This document shows, piece by piece, positions 23,281 to 35,998 of a stretch of 64,000 nt of DNA (positions are counted from its first letter, which is position 1; every line of letters starts with the position of its first letter). This DNA comes from Volutella citrinella (Eukaryota; Ascomycota; Sordariomycetes; Hypocreales; Nectriaceae): assembly GCA_034401135.1 (NCBI GenBank), contig JAWZSP010000003.1:2046001-2110000 (forward strand), read 5' to 3'. A program made the translations under genes and the position numbers. The notes under the pieces were generated by a model that worked only from the letters and a program-made list of their open reading frames with translations, had not been told where the DNA came from and did not search any database.

Positions 23281-26200
23281 TGCGGCGACGCACAGCTTAA
23301 GCGATGGGTGTGAGTGTGCAGCACGCAGCAAGTTGATCAACCTTCAGGGTCTGCTAGAGATGTGTTGATTTAGGAAAGATGTGCGTTGGGGGCACAATTT
23401 GTCACACGCAGCTGTCAAACGGGGTCGAGATTGACAAGCAGGGTCAAGGGTGAGGGCGATGTTGGGCGATATTGATGGAGACTGTTGTTGGCGTAGACCT
23501 GGACAGGACATGAGCATTCCGTGGGCTGTGAGCTGAACTGAGAGGGGCAGGGGCCCCCTCTGGCTAGGGATGGCGACGACAGCGTTGACGCAAAAGATTC
23601 TGAACTGTGGAAGGGAAACGAAGATTTAGGACGCCACGGCGATGGCGGGATACGACAACGCAATGCAGTGACAGGCAGATCAGACAGGGGCGCTGGGAAG
23701 CAGCCGTCGTCCGGGGAGTCTCGACGGAAGGTAGTCTCCTACTGACTCTTCTTCTCGTTTGCGTACTCCTGCTTCCCCAAGATTGTGTGAGTGGTAAGTT
23801 GTAGGGTGGTATGCAGAAGGTGGATGGGGTAGTGCGGGCAGACGGGTTGGGTGAATGTGAATGAGGGAAGGCGTGTGAGTGAATGAGCCTCGGCATCGCG
23901 TGAAATGCACTTGGAGAGGCCCGACAGGGCAATCTTCCAGACGTCTATCCCTTCCTAAGCGCGGTTCCACGACGCACGGTCAAGGGTCAAGGATATTACC
24001 GTGGTCTGCGTCCAACGTACGTCGGCAGGTCAAGACCATGATCGAACGACAGGGGCAACGATCTGTGATGGATGGGCGTGTAGGGCAGTTGATGGTGGGA
24101 TCCCCCGCAAAAGAGCGCGCGCACACCACGACAGAGTCCAGATGAACCCGTATTGTTGGGCTAGCATTCGCGAATCGCTTTGAGCGGCTGAAAAGCAACT
24201 TCAACGGGCAGGGACAGAGCATGGGCAGTGGTTAGGGGAGGGGGGTGGCGAAGCGCGTACATGCCACGATGAAACAGATGAGAGGCAGAGGTCAAGGGAG
24301 GAAGGGGTACGAATGGATGGTAAAAGACTAGAGGCCAAAGGCATTGGTGGAGCATCACTGACCTCGAGAAAGACGGCGACCAGGAAGGGATCGGCGCAAC
24401 GGCGAGATAGATGGGCGCGGTGTATGACGACCGCGTAGCTCCGGATGATGGCCGAGCGATGCTGGACGCCTCAGGGGCACCAGCCCGGCCACGATCCTTG
24501 TGGTGTTGGTGCACTCACGAACTGCAGGTCGGTGCAGGTCGTAGCCGTGTCTCTGCCCCTGGGGCCGTCTGGGGTAGATGTGGATTTCCGGTTGAGGCAA
24601 GGGGATCGTCAAGAAGTGAGCCTGGAATAATGGTTGCTTTAAACTTAGGTTGACCAGGGCGTTGGGGTTGTGGTGGTGTGCGTGTTCTGAGTACCTAGCC
24701 TGTAGGCGGCGCCTAGGCTGAGAGCGGCAACCAGAATTGTCCTGCTAGTGCAGGAGGCGCGACAGGGGTAGCGGAGCTGGCGTTGCCATCGAGGTTTGAC
24801 AGATGGCCGCCAGCCTGAATAGATCGCGAAACGTTTGATTGACATCAGGAAACGGTATCAGCAATATTACATACCGTTGGTTTAGCAGTTTGGCTAAACG
24901 CTTGTTGGCGAATAGCTAGGAAGAGCAACTGTTGGGCGCCCACACGCAGCAGCGCAATGACCAAGACAGCTTTGACAGCGGCACGGATCCTTCTCGACAG
25001 CTCGGACGACTCATACTCCATATAGCTTAGCAGCCACCGGCTGTGCCTGAACACTGCACGGGGCTGCCTCCACCGTTCTGCAGTCAGCTCAACATTCAGA
25101 ATTGGGCTGCTGATATCTCAGGGCAGAGATGCCGTGGGTATGTCGACCCGTCCTTGCCTGGTCTGGCGCCTGTGGGACTGGCAACGGCAGTCCCGCAAGA
25201 CGAGGGTGATGGCGTGCAGGTGCCGTGCCGGGAGCATGACAGATTCGACTCGAGGAGCCAGGGTGATGATTGTCAATGCAGTTGATGCCGTCAGTCGATG
25301 CAGTTGTTGGTGGGCGGCAATGTGTGTGCCGTTTCCTTGCCAGTCAGACAGTTCGTACTACTTGCACCAGTAACAGCGAGACTCCCGGGAGATGAGATGG
25401 GGAGGTGCGACCTTCAGCTGATGTGGGTGAATTATGCACCTGACGGATTGGGCATACTCCGTCCTATAGGCAGGGACGGACACGGGAAGCAGCATCTCAA
25501 ATCCACCGTACCTGCTGACATCTGCAGCAATGAAATGGATTCCTTTTACCGGCAGCATGATTTGCGTAGTGCATAATATTGGAGATTCCCTAATTTCGGG
25601 CTCGTGAACCTGCTCTTCATGAGCATGGAACACTCGCGGTGTCATGATTGAATACAGAGAATTAATACACGTCGGATGCAGCTCTCTCTCCACCTCTTTT
25701 CTGGGGCCGCTGCTGGTGTTTATCCTGGGCCCGAACCATGACACCCCATGGAGCTCCCGGTCCCTCAAACCCGGGTCTAACCGTCGAACGCGCGGGCCGA
25801 AGCTCGCCTGTCACAAGCTGGTCACGAGGGCTTGAGGGGCTTGAGGGCGTCGGGCCACGACAAGGGCCCGCCCCTCCGCCGCCTGAAGCGGTGGTCCGGG
25901 GGGGGGAGGTGCAAAGGGCCCCTGGTTCGCTTGGGACCAACAGCGGGCGACGGACAGCCACACCGACGATGGACCAGGAGCAGCACAGTGGAGGGGTTGG
26001 ATGCGGGGGCTCCTCCTAGAAGAAGTTGACGTCTTGGTTACTGACTCGACATGGGCGTGGTCAGGATGGGGAACCCTCGTCTTTAATTATTATCTCCATT
26101 GTCAGATATTATCCCTTTAACTGCTCGTTTCCATCGGATCTATCAATCTGTTTCCTTGGCCGCCCGCGAGGAGGGTGAGGGTGGCAATACTACTCGAGAA

Positions 26201-29026
26201 GGACGAGAAACGTCATGACCAGGCCACCCCGCCGCGCCGATGCCTGCCGATGCGACGGGATGACCTGAAGAAAGGGATTCTAGATTTTCAATACGACAAG
26301 CAGGGCGGCGCGTTGCAGTGGAACTGAAAGTGGCGGCGAAAATTATGGAGTTGCACACCGCAGGAATAGAAACATTAGCAGTATCAGTAAGCTGCCGAAG
26401 CGGAACGAGCAGCATGATTAGCTCGTTAGTTGGTCTACGGCGATAAAATACAGTTTTGCCATGCACAGAAAGCGTTCCCTATCCGTCCTAGAAGCTCGCG
26501 AATGCACGAACGTGCAGCGCTTGCTGGAGTCTAGAGGTCAAGGCTCAGATCGTCTTGAGAGGCGAGCATAGAAGCGTCATTCGATTGGCTTCAGGACACC
26601 GTTGGTGGTTTTCTGAGTGGCTGACAGGCCTGTAAGGCTGGGTGTGCCCTGCTTCGTACTGGTGGCTGGCTTGTTGGCAACCGTGTCAGCGGGTTGTTTG
26701 GCTTTCGGCGACGTCGAACCAGAGTCCGTGTTGACTCGTTGGCTCGGCGCAGGAGCGAAAAGGTTTGGCATGTGATTGCCCCTTAGATGCATAACACGCC
26801 TTTTATGCATATTGTCGCGACGTGAGAAGGGCAGCTAGCAGGACCCACTGTCATCATGGCGGGATGGAAGCATCGGAAGGCGCTCCACGGCCTACGCCAT
26901 TGGGGAACACTGGGGGAACACTGGGGGAAGCGCTGGGGGGGCGGGCACGGCTTCTGGGGGGGGCCGCTGCGTAGCATGAGGAAAGCAACTCGTTGGGGCT
27001 GTTGGGGCATGTTGACTCGTCGCTGTCCTCTCACCGAAGACACGGCGCACCGGGGTCCTGCTGCGGCACGGCAGGTTAGGCATGGCGCGCCCTCCCTCCA
27101 AGCTTGCAAGTCGGCGCCATCGCCGCTACGACCGCTGAATAATAAGCCCATGTTCCACGGCACGCGACGGGCCACACGGTAACACGGTAGATGCGGCGCT
27201 CAATGTGAGCTGGTGCCGGCGCTGGTTGCTTACGATAATCATTACATGGTTTTGCTGCAAGCTACCTGGGCTCGCGCCGCTTTGTAGGATGTACCGGAGT
27301 TGGGATAGGGATCGGGAGGGAGGAGGATGGCACTGCACATTGCACGTCCCGGCCTGGCCAGATGCAGCTGACCCAAGACGGTCAACCATGGGGACGATGG
27401 GGCGCATGGCAAGGGGTCCTCTGTCTGTGGATTCTGCGCGGTAGCCAGTACCACTACCCCACCACATGACCGAGGCCCGTCGGTCTACGGTGGTGTGGAT
27501 CCTCCCACCTCGTACCAGGTACCTGATCAGTAACTGCAAGCCCACCTCATGGACTGATGCTCCTCCAGGCCGCCGACGCCACTCTGCAACGTCCACACTG
27601 ATTCCCAGGCCTCAACTCGTCGTCCGCCTCTCTCGATTCGCTCCCCTCCAACTCAGCATCACCAACACCGTCCCCTCCCCCCTCGGCCACTGCCACCCCT
27701 CTGGAACCCCCGTCCGCCGCTGCCGCACGCTCGCACGCCGTCGCCCGCAGCGCAGCGCAACGCAGCGCAGCCTTGCCAGTCAGTCCTGGCTCTGCCTCGC
27801 GCTGGGTTTCGCAGACCCACACTAGTTCGACCGTGGTGGTTGTCCCCGTGCAACTCGACGGACCAGACGGCCAGACACCTTGGGACATGCCTGTCTGACA
27901 CAGACTCGTCCTTAGTCCCAGTCCAAGCCCAAGTCCCGTTCGTCCCCAAATCTGCACGCGCTGAATACCATTTCCATTACCATTACCTCTCTCGGCGTCC
28001 TCCACTTGCCTACTAGCTGCTGCTGCTGCTGCGACGCCCTCCGTTATGCATCATCGTCGCATGGGTTCTGCAACCATTTCGATGCCCATGCCCGCTGCCT
28101 TGTCCTCCCTGTCCATCTTGGCCCCTCTAACTTCCTTGTCGACATCGACCACGACCACCACGAGGACGACCCACGAACCGCACTCATCAACTGTATGCTG
28201 CTAGTCTAGTGTGTTCACGCTCGACTTCCTGACCTATATCACGGACCGGCCAACCATCACACACACGCACACCTTTTCCGGCCAGAGCTGATTCTGCAAC
28301 TACGACTACGAATGAGATTACGCCTGCCTACGCCCTTCTTCTGCCCCAGATCGCAAATCTCCCTCCTCGGACTCGGCAGCATATAGTCAGACTCCTGCTC
28401 TTGTCATCCAGCACCTACTTGTCCTCGCCCTCCCCAGTCACCCTGGACGCTGGCATTTGCATGTAATACCCATGCACATAAAGACACACGCACACTCCCG
28501 CCTTTTTATTTCTCAACTTGCTCAGACCTGATCGCCTCAGTCCCTGCCCACCACCCCGGCTCACACGTCCCTACCACCTCAGGAACCCCCCTCCGTTCGC
28601 CAGGTCATCATACCTAACCCCGCGGCGCTGCCTCTCACACCCACAAACTTGCTTTATTCAACCTCTCTGAACCTGGCCTAGCTCGCTTCCCCGGACGGAC
28701 CTCTTCATCCTTCACCCCCGCTGACCGTGCACCTCCGACTCGACAGGGCACACTCTCTGGACCAGATTCCATATTTCTGGCGCCATGCTCTAGTCGCCGC
28801 CAGCTTCTGTGCCTCCTGCATTTGATTCACCGTTACGACAACTGACGCCTGCCCTGACGACTCGTCTCCGACGACGGTCTACTGATATATTCGCCGCCCT
28901 GTCCATCTGCAAACCCGTGGTAGACGAGAGACCGCAAACCGACCTCTCTTTGCCAGCCAGCAGCAGTCCTTGCCGACCCGACCTTAACCGCCTTGTCTCT
29001 TGCACGTCACCCAAATCAAAGCACCC
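23281..29026. other. gene-poor region (about 5.7 kb), including a long leader for the bHLH gene
   Basis: No frame on either strand has a recognisable domain or a credible exon chain. GC-rich runs lie at about 25790-26015 and 26880-26960 (G-runs in a GGGGAAC context). From about 27500 the + strand becomes strongly C/T-rich with many short upstream ATGs. This is typical of a long 5' untranslated leader and promoter of a fungal regulatory gene. Two small minus frames (26143-26466 and 26577-26810) are not supported as genes. Confidence 0.5.
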
Positions 29027-30559
29027 ATGCTTGCCGTACAGCAAACTCCGAGGATGGGTTCTTCGCAGCCGTCCTCAGACTCCTTCATGCCTTTTGGCTG
29101 TAAGTGATCTACACACCTTTCCCATCTTCCCATTCTCCCCGTCCCCGGCGACCCGCCTCCCCCCTTCCCGCCTCTGCCGATGCCTCGGAATCTCACATAG
29201 GTGCCACCAACAGACTCGATTGATCCGAATCAAGAACCTCCACTCTTTGATGCCCCCGACCCTGCTCCCGGGGCTCCTCTCCTTTCTGAAAATGACAATA
29301 AGCTACTGTCATCCTTCTTTGAAGATATGACCGCAGACCACTACAACATGCCTTCCATTGGCGAAAGCGGGTTATTCTTCAGCGAGTCTTGGCTTGACTT
29401 GCCTCCACAGTTCATGGGCACGACTACCTCGTTTGGCCAACAGCCCTCGCACCAACTGTCGACCCCTCCCGCACAGCCTATTGCCAACAGCCTAGGTGAC
29501 TTCCACGGAGCCATGACTCTAGGCTCGAACCTGATGCCCCCGCCTCCAGTTCCTCAGCACCAACAACAGCAACAGCAACACCAGCAACACCAGCAGCAGC
29601 AACACCGGATGGAAAGTGGCCACGCATCGGACGATGTCCTCCACGCAGCCGCGACGCTCCTCCACAACGGCTCGACCCAGAGGCACAGTCCCGTCCACGG
29701 CGAGCCTTCTTATATACGACGCCCCTCAGGCCACATCAGCACTCCTGTTGGGCAGCTACGCCACCAGCCCTTGGACGAGTTTCGAGAGGATAACCGCCGG
29801 GACCACACGAATGAAGCCGACACAACGTATGCGGACTGGGTCTTTGGTGGCACTCACTCGCAATCACAGAACCGAAGACCGCTCCAGTCTCATGCTCCTC
29901 CGCCTCTGGAGTTCCAGTGGGGATCAGACGCCAGCTTCCACCGCCAAGGCTACATGCCAAACTCGGAGAGGGAGACCTCAGAAGTTCTCTCCAAGAATCA
30001 ACTCAAGGTTCTTGAATGCTTCGAGACAGTCCGCAGCGTTGAGAATACACGACCCAACAGCCCCCTGAACAGCCATGTGCCTCTCGCTTCCACCCATGAC
30101 CGACTGGCCGACATCGTCAAGGTTCACCAAGAGGCCGAGGCGCCGCCCAGGAAACGAAGAAAGAGCAGAGAGGCAGCAGAAAACGACGCCGACGACGAAG
30201 CTAACGGCGTCAAGGCCCGGAGGCGAAAGGGCAAGGCTGAACGCCTTGGATCTGTTGTCACAGCCGTCTCGGTGGATGATTCGAATGGGAAGCGCAGGAA
30301 GTCTGGCACCAGCAGTGCCAAGGCTGCCCGGGAAAACCTCTCTGAGGAGCAGAAGCGCGAGAACCACATCCGAAGCGAACAGAAGCGTCGAACTCTCATT
30401 AAGGAGGGCTTCGACGACCTATGCGACCTCGTGCCAGGATTGCGCGGCGGTGGTTTCAGCAAGAGCACCATGCTCGCGATGGCTGCCGAATGGCTAGACG
30501 ACCTACTTAAAGGCAACCAAACCCTCTCCCTGCAGCTGGCCAGCATCGAGGGGCGATGA
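29027..30559 (+). CDS. bHLH transcription factor
   Basis: Two exons (29027-29099, 29214-30559) give 472 aa. The acceptor is the second AG (CAACAG) after the CATAG at 29191-29200. Only this one keeps frame, giving FMPFG-Y-SIDPNQEPPLF. Residues about 175-185 onward carry Gln/His runs. A basic patch PRKRRKSRE and a second, KARRRKGK, look like nuclear localisation signals. The C-terminal bHLH (about residues 395-460) has basic region NHIRSEQKRRTLIKEGF, with His, Glu and Arg at the E-box reading positions. Helix 2 is STMLAMAAEWLDDLL. The factor should bind CACGTG-class sites, but its targets are unknown. Alternative start at 29054 (MGSSQPSS). There is no leucine zipper beyond a few heptads. Confidence 0.9.
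29555..29606 (+). repeat. CAA/CAG/CAC triplet run (polyQ/H) in the bHLH gene
   Basis: Consecutive CAN triplets encode a Gln/His tract of about 17 residues. This simple-sequence element is likely to vary in length. Confidence 0.8.
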
Positions 30560-31797
30560 GGGCCCGGATGCTCGCTGCGAACTGGCTGGGGTTAAGAATA
30601 CCTCCTGTATTTATTTGTACGCGGTATCGGCGATTGAGGATGGTATCTTTGTGTGGGACAAGGGATATTTGGCCCTCTCGGTCCCTTTTCTGGACAGGCG
30701 TTTGTGTGGGTGGACTAATCTCATTGAGAACGAACAAAGATGGGTACGCCGGAACAGGTATGGTTAAGAGCGGCACTGGGAGTCAGAGTATACCAAAGGG
30801 CTCGGTTATGAGCGATGTAATAATGATTTCAAGGGCCAGCCCTCGTTGCAGAGGGTGGTGTGAAGGGCTCAAACTACTACTAGCAGTGGAGCGACATGAG
30901 GAATGCGAGAATGACAAGTGGAAGAATTTGATCAATCTGCCATCTGACGCAGTTTAGCTCTCGAGTGATGCATCCGCAGAGTCCGTCTCAGTCGACGACC
31001 CATGGCATTATTTGTTTATGGGATTGCTTGGCTGAGCTAGACTAGGAACGCCTCAACTGAAACCAGGAGTCGGTGATATCTGACACCGAGGACAGTTATC
31101 AGACGAAGCCGCTACGGGGCAAGTGTCCGAGGCCCTTGACTGGCTGATTGGAACCCCCTGCCCGCGAAGCCTGTGCGGCGAAGGGAGGGGGTATAATTCC
31201 TTCTTCTGCTCTGAAGGTGGTTGGCACTCCCATGCAGAGTTGGACTTCTCGCTAGCTCCTTGTCACATGCCAACACTACGGGAACTTGATTTTGGGCGAT
31301 TTGGCAGCTCAGAGAAACTGCAGTAACACCTTTGTCATAATGGCGCACAGAGGTTTAGTCATTGGGTTCAATCAACAACCAGAGCGGCCTGGGCATAAGA
31401 CGAGGACTGGATATGGATTCGGTCCTGGGCGTTGCGCTAGCCACGAGCACTGTGGCATTTAATCTTCCTAGCGTCCATCTCTCCCGCTAATTTATTCTTG
31501 TACTTGGGAACGCTAGGTGCTACTATAATGGCCTAGTGTACAACATAAGTACATATCGTTATACCGAAGAAATAGGCGCCCAAGTAAAAAAAGAACGGCG
31601 ATCCAAAATCTCTCCAGACCACCTCAAGATTTCGATATCCTTTGGCAGCATCACAATACAGCCGGTATTAGTGAACCTGCCAAATGGTAGTCGAGACGGA
31701 CTAGCCCGGCAAATTGGGTCATACCATGCGCTGCAAGCTCCTGCTCGCTTGTCAGCAGCGTTTGAGGGTGGAGAGGTTCAAGCCCAACTTCGCTGTG
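30560..31797. other. intergenic bHLH-tRNA
   Basis: About 1.2 kb, including the 3' end of the bHLH gene. No protein gene was recognised. Confidence 0.5.
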
Positions 31798-31806
31798 TAT
31801 ATAAAG
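31798..31806 (+). promoter_or_regulatory. TATA-like box upstream of the tRNA
   Basis: TATATAAAG lies 28 bp before the tRNA 5' end, a spacing seen upstream of fungal tRNA genes, where it helps place TFIIIB. Confidence 0.45.
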
Positions 31807-31833
31807 GCGTCTATTTTCAGAAACTACTAACAC

Positions 31834-31982
31834 GGCCTGATGGTCTAGTGGTAGGATTGACGCTTCGTAGGTACATCCGCGTCTTTCAACATCAAACAAA
31901 ACTAATACGATAAATAGGGGAGCACTCCCAGTTCTCATAGAGAAGTTGTGTCAGGTCCCGGGTTCGATCCCCGGTTAGGCCC
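31834..31982 (+). tRNA. intron-containing tRNA, anticodon ambiguous (CGT/Thr by geometry; body resembles tRNA-Pro)
   Basis: The acceptor stem GGCCTGA pairs with TTAGGCC (31975-31981, one G-T). The A box is TGGTCTAGTGG. The T arm is CCGGG-TTCGATC-CCCGG with a perfect B box at 31961-31970. The anticodon stem GACGC (31858-31862 region) pairs with GTGTC just before the 5-nt variable loop. The loop begins TTCGTA and ends T, so an intron of about 75 nt must be removed. With the canonical intron site after position 37, the anticodon reads CGT (Thr) with A37. The D arm and T arm are those of fungal proline tRNAs. A T6 terminator follows. It could also be a pseudogene. Confidence 0.7.
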
Positions 31983-31983
31983 C

Positions 31984-31989
31984 TTTTTT
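31984..31989 (+). terminator. RNA polymerase III terminator
   Basis: A TTTTTT run begins two bases after the discriminator base of the tRNA. Confidence 0.75.
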
Positions 31990-32944
31990 GCGGTTGTAGC
32001 AGACAGGTTATCTGGGTGGCAGGAAGCTTGGAGAATTCCATTAGAGTACCTTTATGAAGATTCACTTGTATCAACTCGGGTTAATCCTCTTCTCCGCGGG
32101 TCGTCTGTTGAAGCCCGCGTTGCAGGTGTTATGGATGGCGAGCCACTCAGTTGCTTGTTGTATCTTTCTGATTTTGCTCCGCATCTCTTGGCTATGCGTC
32201 ACCTGTGTGCTTTGCCAAACGGCACTCTCTATACGAGAACAGCCCAGAGACAGTCGAAGTCATGCCTGTTGCCGTGAGTCCCTGGAAACTCGATAGCCAC
32301 CTACCTGCTCTACATTGCAACTGTGGATAATGACGTAGGTTGTGCAGGCCTTGCAGGGCAGGGATGTTGTATGTTTGCGATAGATTCTGGGGCATGGTGG
32401 GAGAGAAGTGAAAGTCGTGCACTCACCACAGTACACCGTATAGTAACCCCAGACCCACAGTAACCAGGCACATCAATGGCTTTCCCACCCTGGCCGGCGA
32501 GTTGGCAAATGCAAGACTACCTAAGATGCCCAGATATACTTGCTTGGATTAACAACGCGACCAGTCGCAGATTGTGGTACGCGCAATGGCCCTCGAGCTT
32601 CACATCCCGCCCCCGCTTCATCCCCCGCACTCTGAACCGCCTGTCGCCTCCACCTCGACCATTCTGTGTGTTCAAACCCAGTGTAGTACGTATAAAATTG
32701 CCTCATGGGCCCGCTGCGATTCAAATCGCAAAGTTCATCCATCCCATTATTCCATTGCATTTGTACCGGGTAGGCCAACGAGCTCTTGAAAACCAGTGGC
32801 CCCAGTGATGTTACAGACCCGCGTTGGTTGGTTGATTTAGGCCCGTGCCTAATCAACCCCACCATTCCGACTCAGCTTCTTCTCTGTGAGTCAGGGCTTA
32901 CCCCGCCCTTGCTTCCTCCACCAACTTTTCAGTAGCAACCCATC
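31990..32944. other. intergenic tRNA-AsnRS
   Basis: About 950 bp with no recognised gene. A weak B-box-like GATTCAAATC near 32723 was examined and not called as a tRNA. Confidence 0.5.
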
Positions 32945-34822
32945 ATGGCTACGATCTTTATCGACGAAGACAAGGGCGCCGACAAGGGCGAGACTGCGGG
33001 AACCCAGTCGGAGCCTTTCATGAGCCTGACTGAGGCTTTCCTCAAACACGGTCCCGACGCGCAGTACCAGGTCAAGAAAGCCGGCGAGGGAGAGTACAAG
33101 CCGGCCGCGAAATCCGCCTTGAAGAAAGCGACCAACTACGCCGCCCAGCAACGCAAGAAGCTCGAGGCGGCAGCCAAACGATCCGAAAAAGAGGCCGAAG
33201 AAGAAGCCGCACGAGAGGCAGTCCTCGAGGAGGCCAAAAACATCAAGATCGTCGACGATCCCGCCCTTCCCGCGCCGGTGCGAATTGGCCTCGGCGAGAC
33301 GGACCCCAATATCATCGGTCGACTGCGAAAGAGCTCGGAAGACGGCGCCCAGGATGGTGTTCGCCGCATACATGTCCAAGGCCGCGTTCAGCGAGTCGCG
33401 AAGCAAGGCGGTCTCGTCTTCGTGACTCTGCGCCGGGGCCTGCACCAGATGCAATGCCTGCTGTCCGGAAAGCTGTCCAAGACGTACGATGCTTTGACCC
33501 TTGCGCGCGAGACGACTATGGCCATCACGGGCGAGCTCTGGGAATTGCCCGCCGGTGCCCACGCCCCACTTGACCGAGAACTGCGCGCCGATTATTTCGA
33601 GATTATCGCGACCGCGCCTGGTGGCGATGATGCTTTCGCTACCAGGGCCCCCGTCGACGGTGACACGCAGACCCTGCTCGACCTCCGACACCTCGCTCTC
33701 CGCCATGAAAAGAACGCTGCCGTCATGTTTGTCCGTCATGCAGCTGAATCTGCCTTTCATAAGACGTACCAAGAACTGGATTGCAAGAAAGTCAGCCCTC
33801 CTGCTCTCGTGCAAACCCAAGTTGAAGGTGGCTCCACCTTGTTCAAGTTTGACTACTACGGCGAGTCAGCATACCTGACTCAATCTAGCCAGTTGTACCT
33901 AGAGACTGTGCTTCCGGTGCTCGGCGATGTGTATTGCATTGAAAAGTCGTTTCGGGCGGAGAAGTCCCTCACGCGTCGTCACGTAAGTCCCTTGCACTCT
34001 TTTGGCAAGCCCCCCCAAACTAACATCCTTAAAGTTGTCCGAGTATACGCACGTGGAAGCAGAACTGGACTTCATCACGTTTGATGACTTGCTGTCGCAC
34101 ATTGAGCAGCTCATCTGCCGGGTCGTCGACCTGACGCTGGAGAACCCTGTCGCGGCCGAAGCCATCAAGAAGTTCAACCCCGGTTTCGAAAAGCCAGCGC
34201 GCCCGTTCCTTCGCATGCGCTACGCCGACGCCATTAGATGGCTACAGGAGCATGGCATTACCAACGAGGAAGGCAATGAATTTGCCTTTGGCGATGACAT
34301 GTACGTGACATGAAGAGCAGTCTCTTCGGATGGCAAGCCATTTCTTTTAAGAACTAACATGGGGTGTACAGTGCTGAGGCTGCCGAACGCAAGATGACTG
34401 ACGAAATCAACCGACCAATCTTCCTCACACACTTCCCAGCCGAGATCAAGTCGTTTTATATGCAACGCGCTGCCGACGACAAACGGGTGACGGAATCCGT
34501 CGATGTTCTCATGCCAGGAGTCGGTGAGATCGTCGGAGGCAGCATGAGAACCTGGGACTACGAGGAGCTCATGGCGGCGTACAAGCGCGAGGGAATCGAC
34601 CCGACGGGCTATTACTGGTACACAGATCAGCGAAAGTACGGATCCTCGCCGCATGGCGGGTATGGCCTGGGACAAGAACGGTAAAGCCATTTCATCGCAA
34701 GCTGGATAACGTCATCTTGGGTACTAACATACAATCTTAGGTTCCTGGCTTGGCTGATGAAGCTGTGGACCGTGCGGGATGCCTGCCTGTATCCTCGCTA
34801 TATGGGGCGATGCACCCCGTAA
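32945..34822 (+). CDS. cytosolic asparaginyl-tRNA synthetase
   Basis: Four exons (32945-33982, 34035-34300, 34372-34680, 34741-34822) give 564 aa. After a charged N-terminal extension of about 130 residues (helical, Lys/Glu-rich) comes the OB-fold anticodon-binding domain ([23 protein letters not shown]). The class II catalytic core follows: [11 protein letters not shown], motif 2 [21 protein letters not shown], and motif 3 [25 protein letters not shown] is typical of AsnRS/AspRS/LysRS class IIb. The N-terminal extension and the set of core motifs place it with eukaryotic cytosolic AsnRS (yeast Ded81). There is no mitochondrial presequence. It charges tRNA-Asn in the cytosol. Confidence 0.94.
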
Positions 34823-35998
34823 AACGCTACATGAAATGCTAAAATGAGATCTGGATGGGGTTCGAGGTGTTGATTGCTTTATATAGAGCAACGAAAACGA
34901 TGAGAGTCTAAAGATGCCGGAACGAAGTAGACAAGGAGAATACAGCATGCGTCTCTAGTTCTTCGTTGCCTTTTCAAAAAGCCAGTGACTATTCGCAAGG
35001 ACTGATGCCATTTTTCAGGCGCGAACAAGCTCGGCATTCTGAGCTGTTGTGCAACAGAACGAGCGAGATTGACCTGAGATTAATTGCAAGCTCTAATTAT
35101 TTGTAACACGCGGAGGAGTTTTTCCGTTGTGATCCATCAGAAAAGCGTGAAATAGTCTTCAACCTTACAACACCGAACCCCAATCCATGTCAGTGTCACT
35201 AGGTCTGCTTCATACAGCGCTCTGATGCAAATGTTGTACCAACCCGGCACCAGTAGACCATTCAAATCCGGGGGTCGTCTAAACCCACGACCGTTTTCGC
35301 TCCTTGGTGAGACGCAACGGTCGAGGGTAGTGGGCTCGAGGGGTCCAAGTGGCCACTTGATGCGTCATGACGTTGATCAACGTGGGCGAAAGTGGGACTC
35401 AAACAGCTTAGTGCCGGGGTGTTTAATACTGTAAATACTTTTCGGAAAGCCAGTGACATGGTTTTACAGTGGTCTGGAGGTAACTTCCGGCGTGCTGAAT
35501 GATCGCCAGGGCCCCTACCAATACTGGTGCACCGAATCTTCCAATTCACTCATGATGTTCTCTCATTGGGTACAGCACCATCCATCCCACGCATTCATAC
35601 CCCGTACTAACGGTGGTTTTTCTCCTAAATACAAGCTCGTCGACCCCGGATCTTTATAAGCTTGTCCCACATTTTACCTCATCCACAAACCTCAGATTAC
35701 TCCTACCCACGTCCGTGCTGCAGAGCATGACGATGGCATCGGAAACTAGAATCCAGAGTTTTCTACGTGGCAAACCTTGAAACAGGCACAGTGTTGCAGC
35801 ATCGGCAGATGTCTACGGATGCAAGGGCTGACTCGTTGCTATTGTGTATAAATAGCCCCAAGCATCAGCAGCGTGCACACGGCTTCTATAAGCCCAGCAC
35901 AACAAATTTAATAGACAATTTCGACTTGGCGAGAGCAAGTCTTCCCATTCGCTTCGAGGCCATACACACCCGGCTAGAAACACAATGCAGCACCATAT
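34823..35998. other. intergenic, no convincing gene
   Basis: About 1.2 kb of moderate GC content. No coding exon was recognised before the MFS relic. Confidence 0.5.

Noticed and set aside
26577..26810. 77-codon minus frame, Thr/Ser/Lys/Pro-rich (MPNLFAPAPSQ...)
   Set aside because: No recognisable family, no supporting splice structure and an isolated position. A lineage-specific gene cannot be excluded but is not supported.
32700..32760. possible second tRNA (B-box-like GATTCAAATC)
   Set aside because: The T stem has an A-C mismatch at the loop closure and no acceptor stem or A box can be placed.
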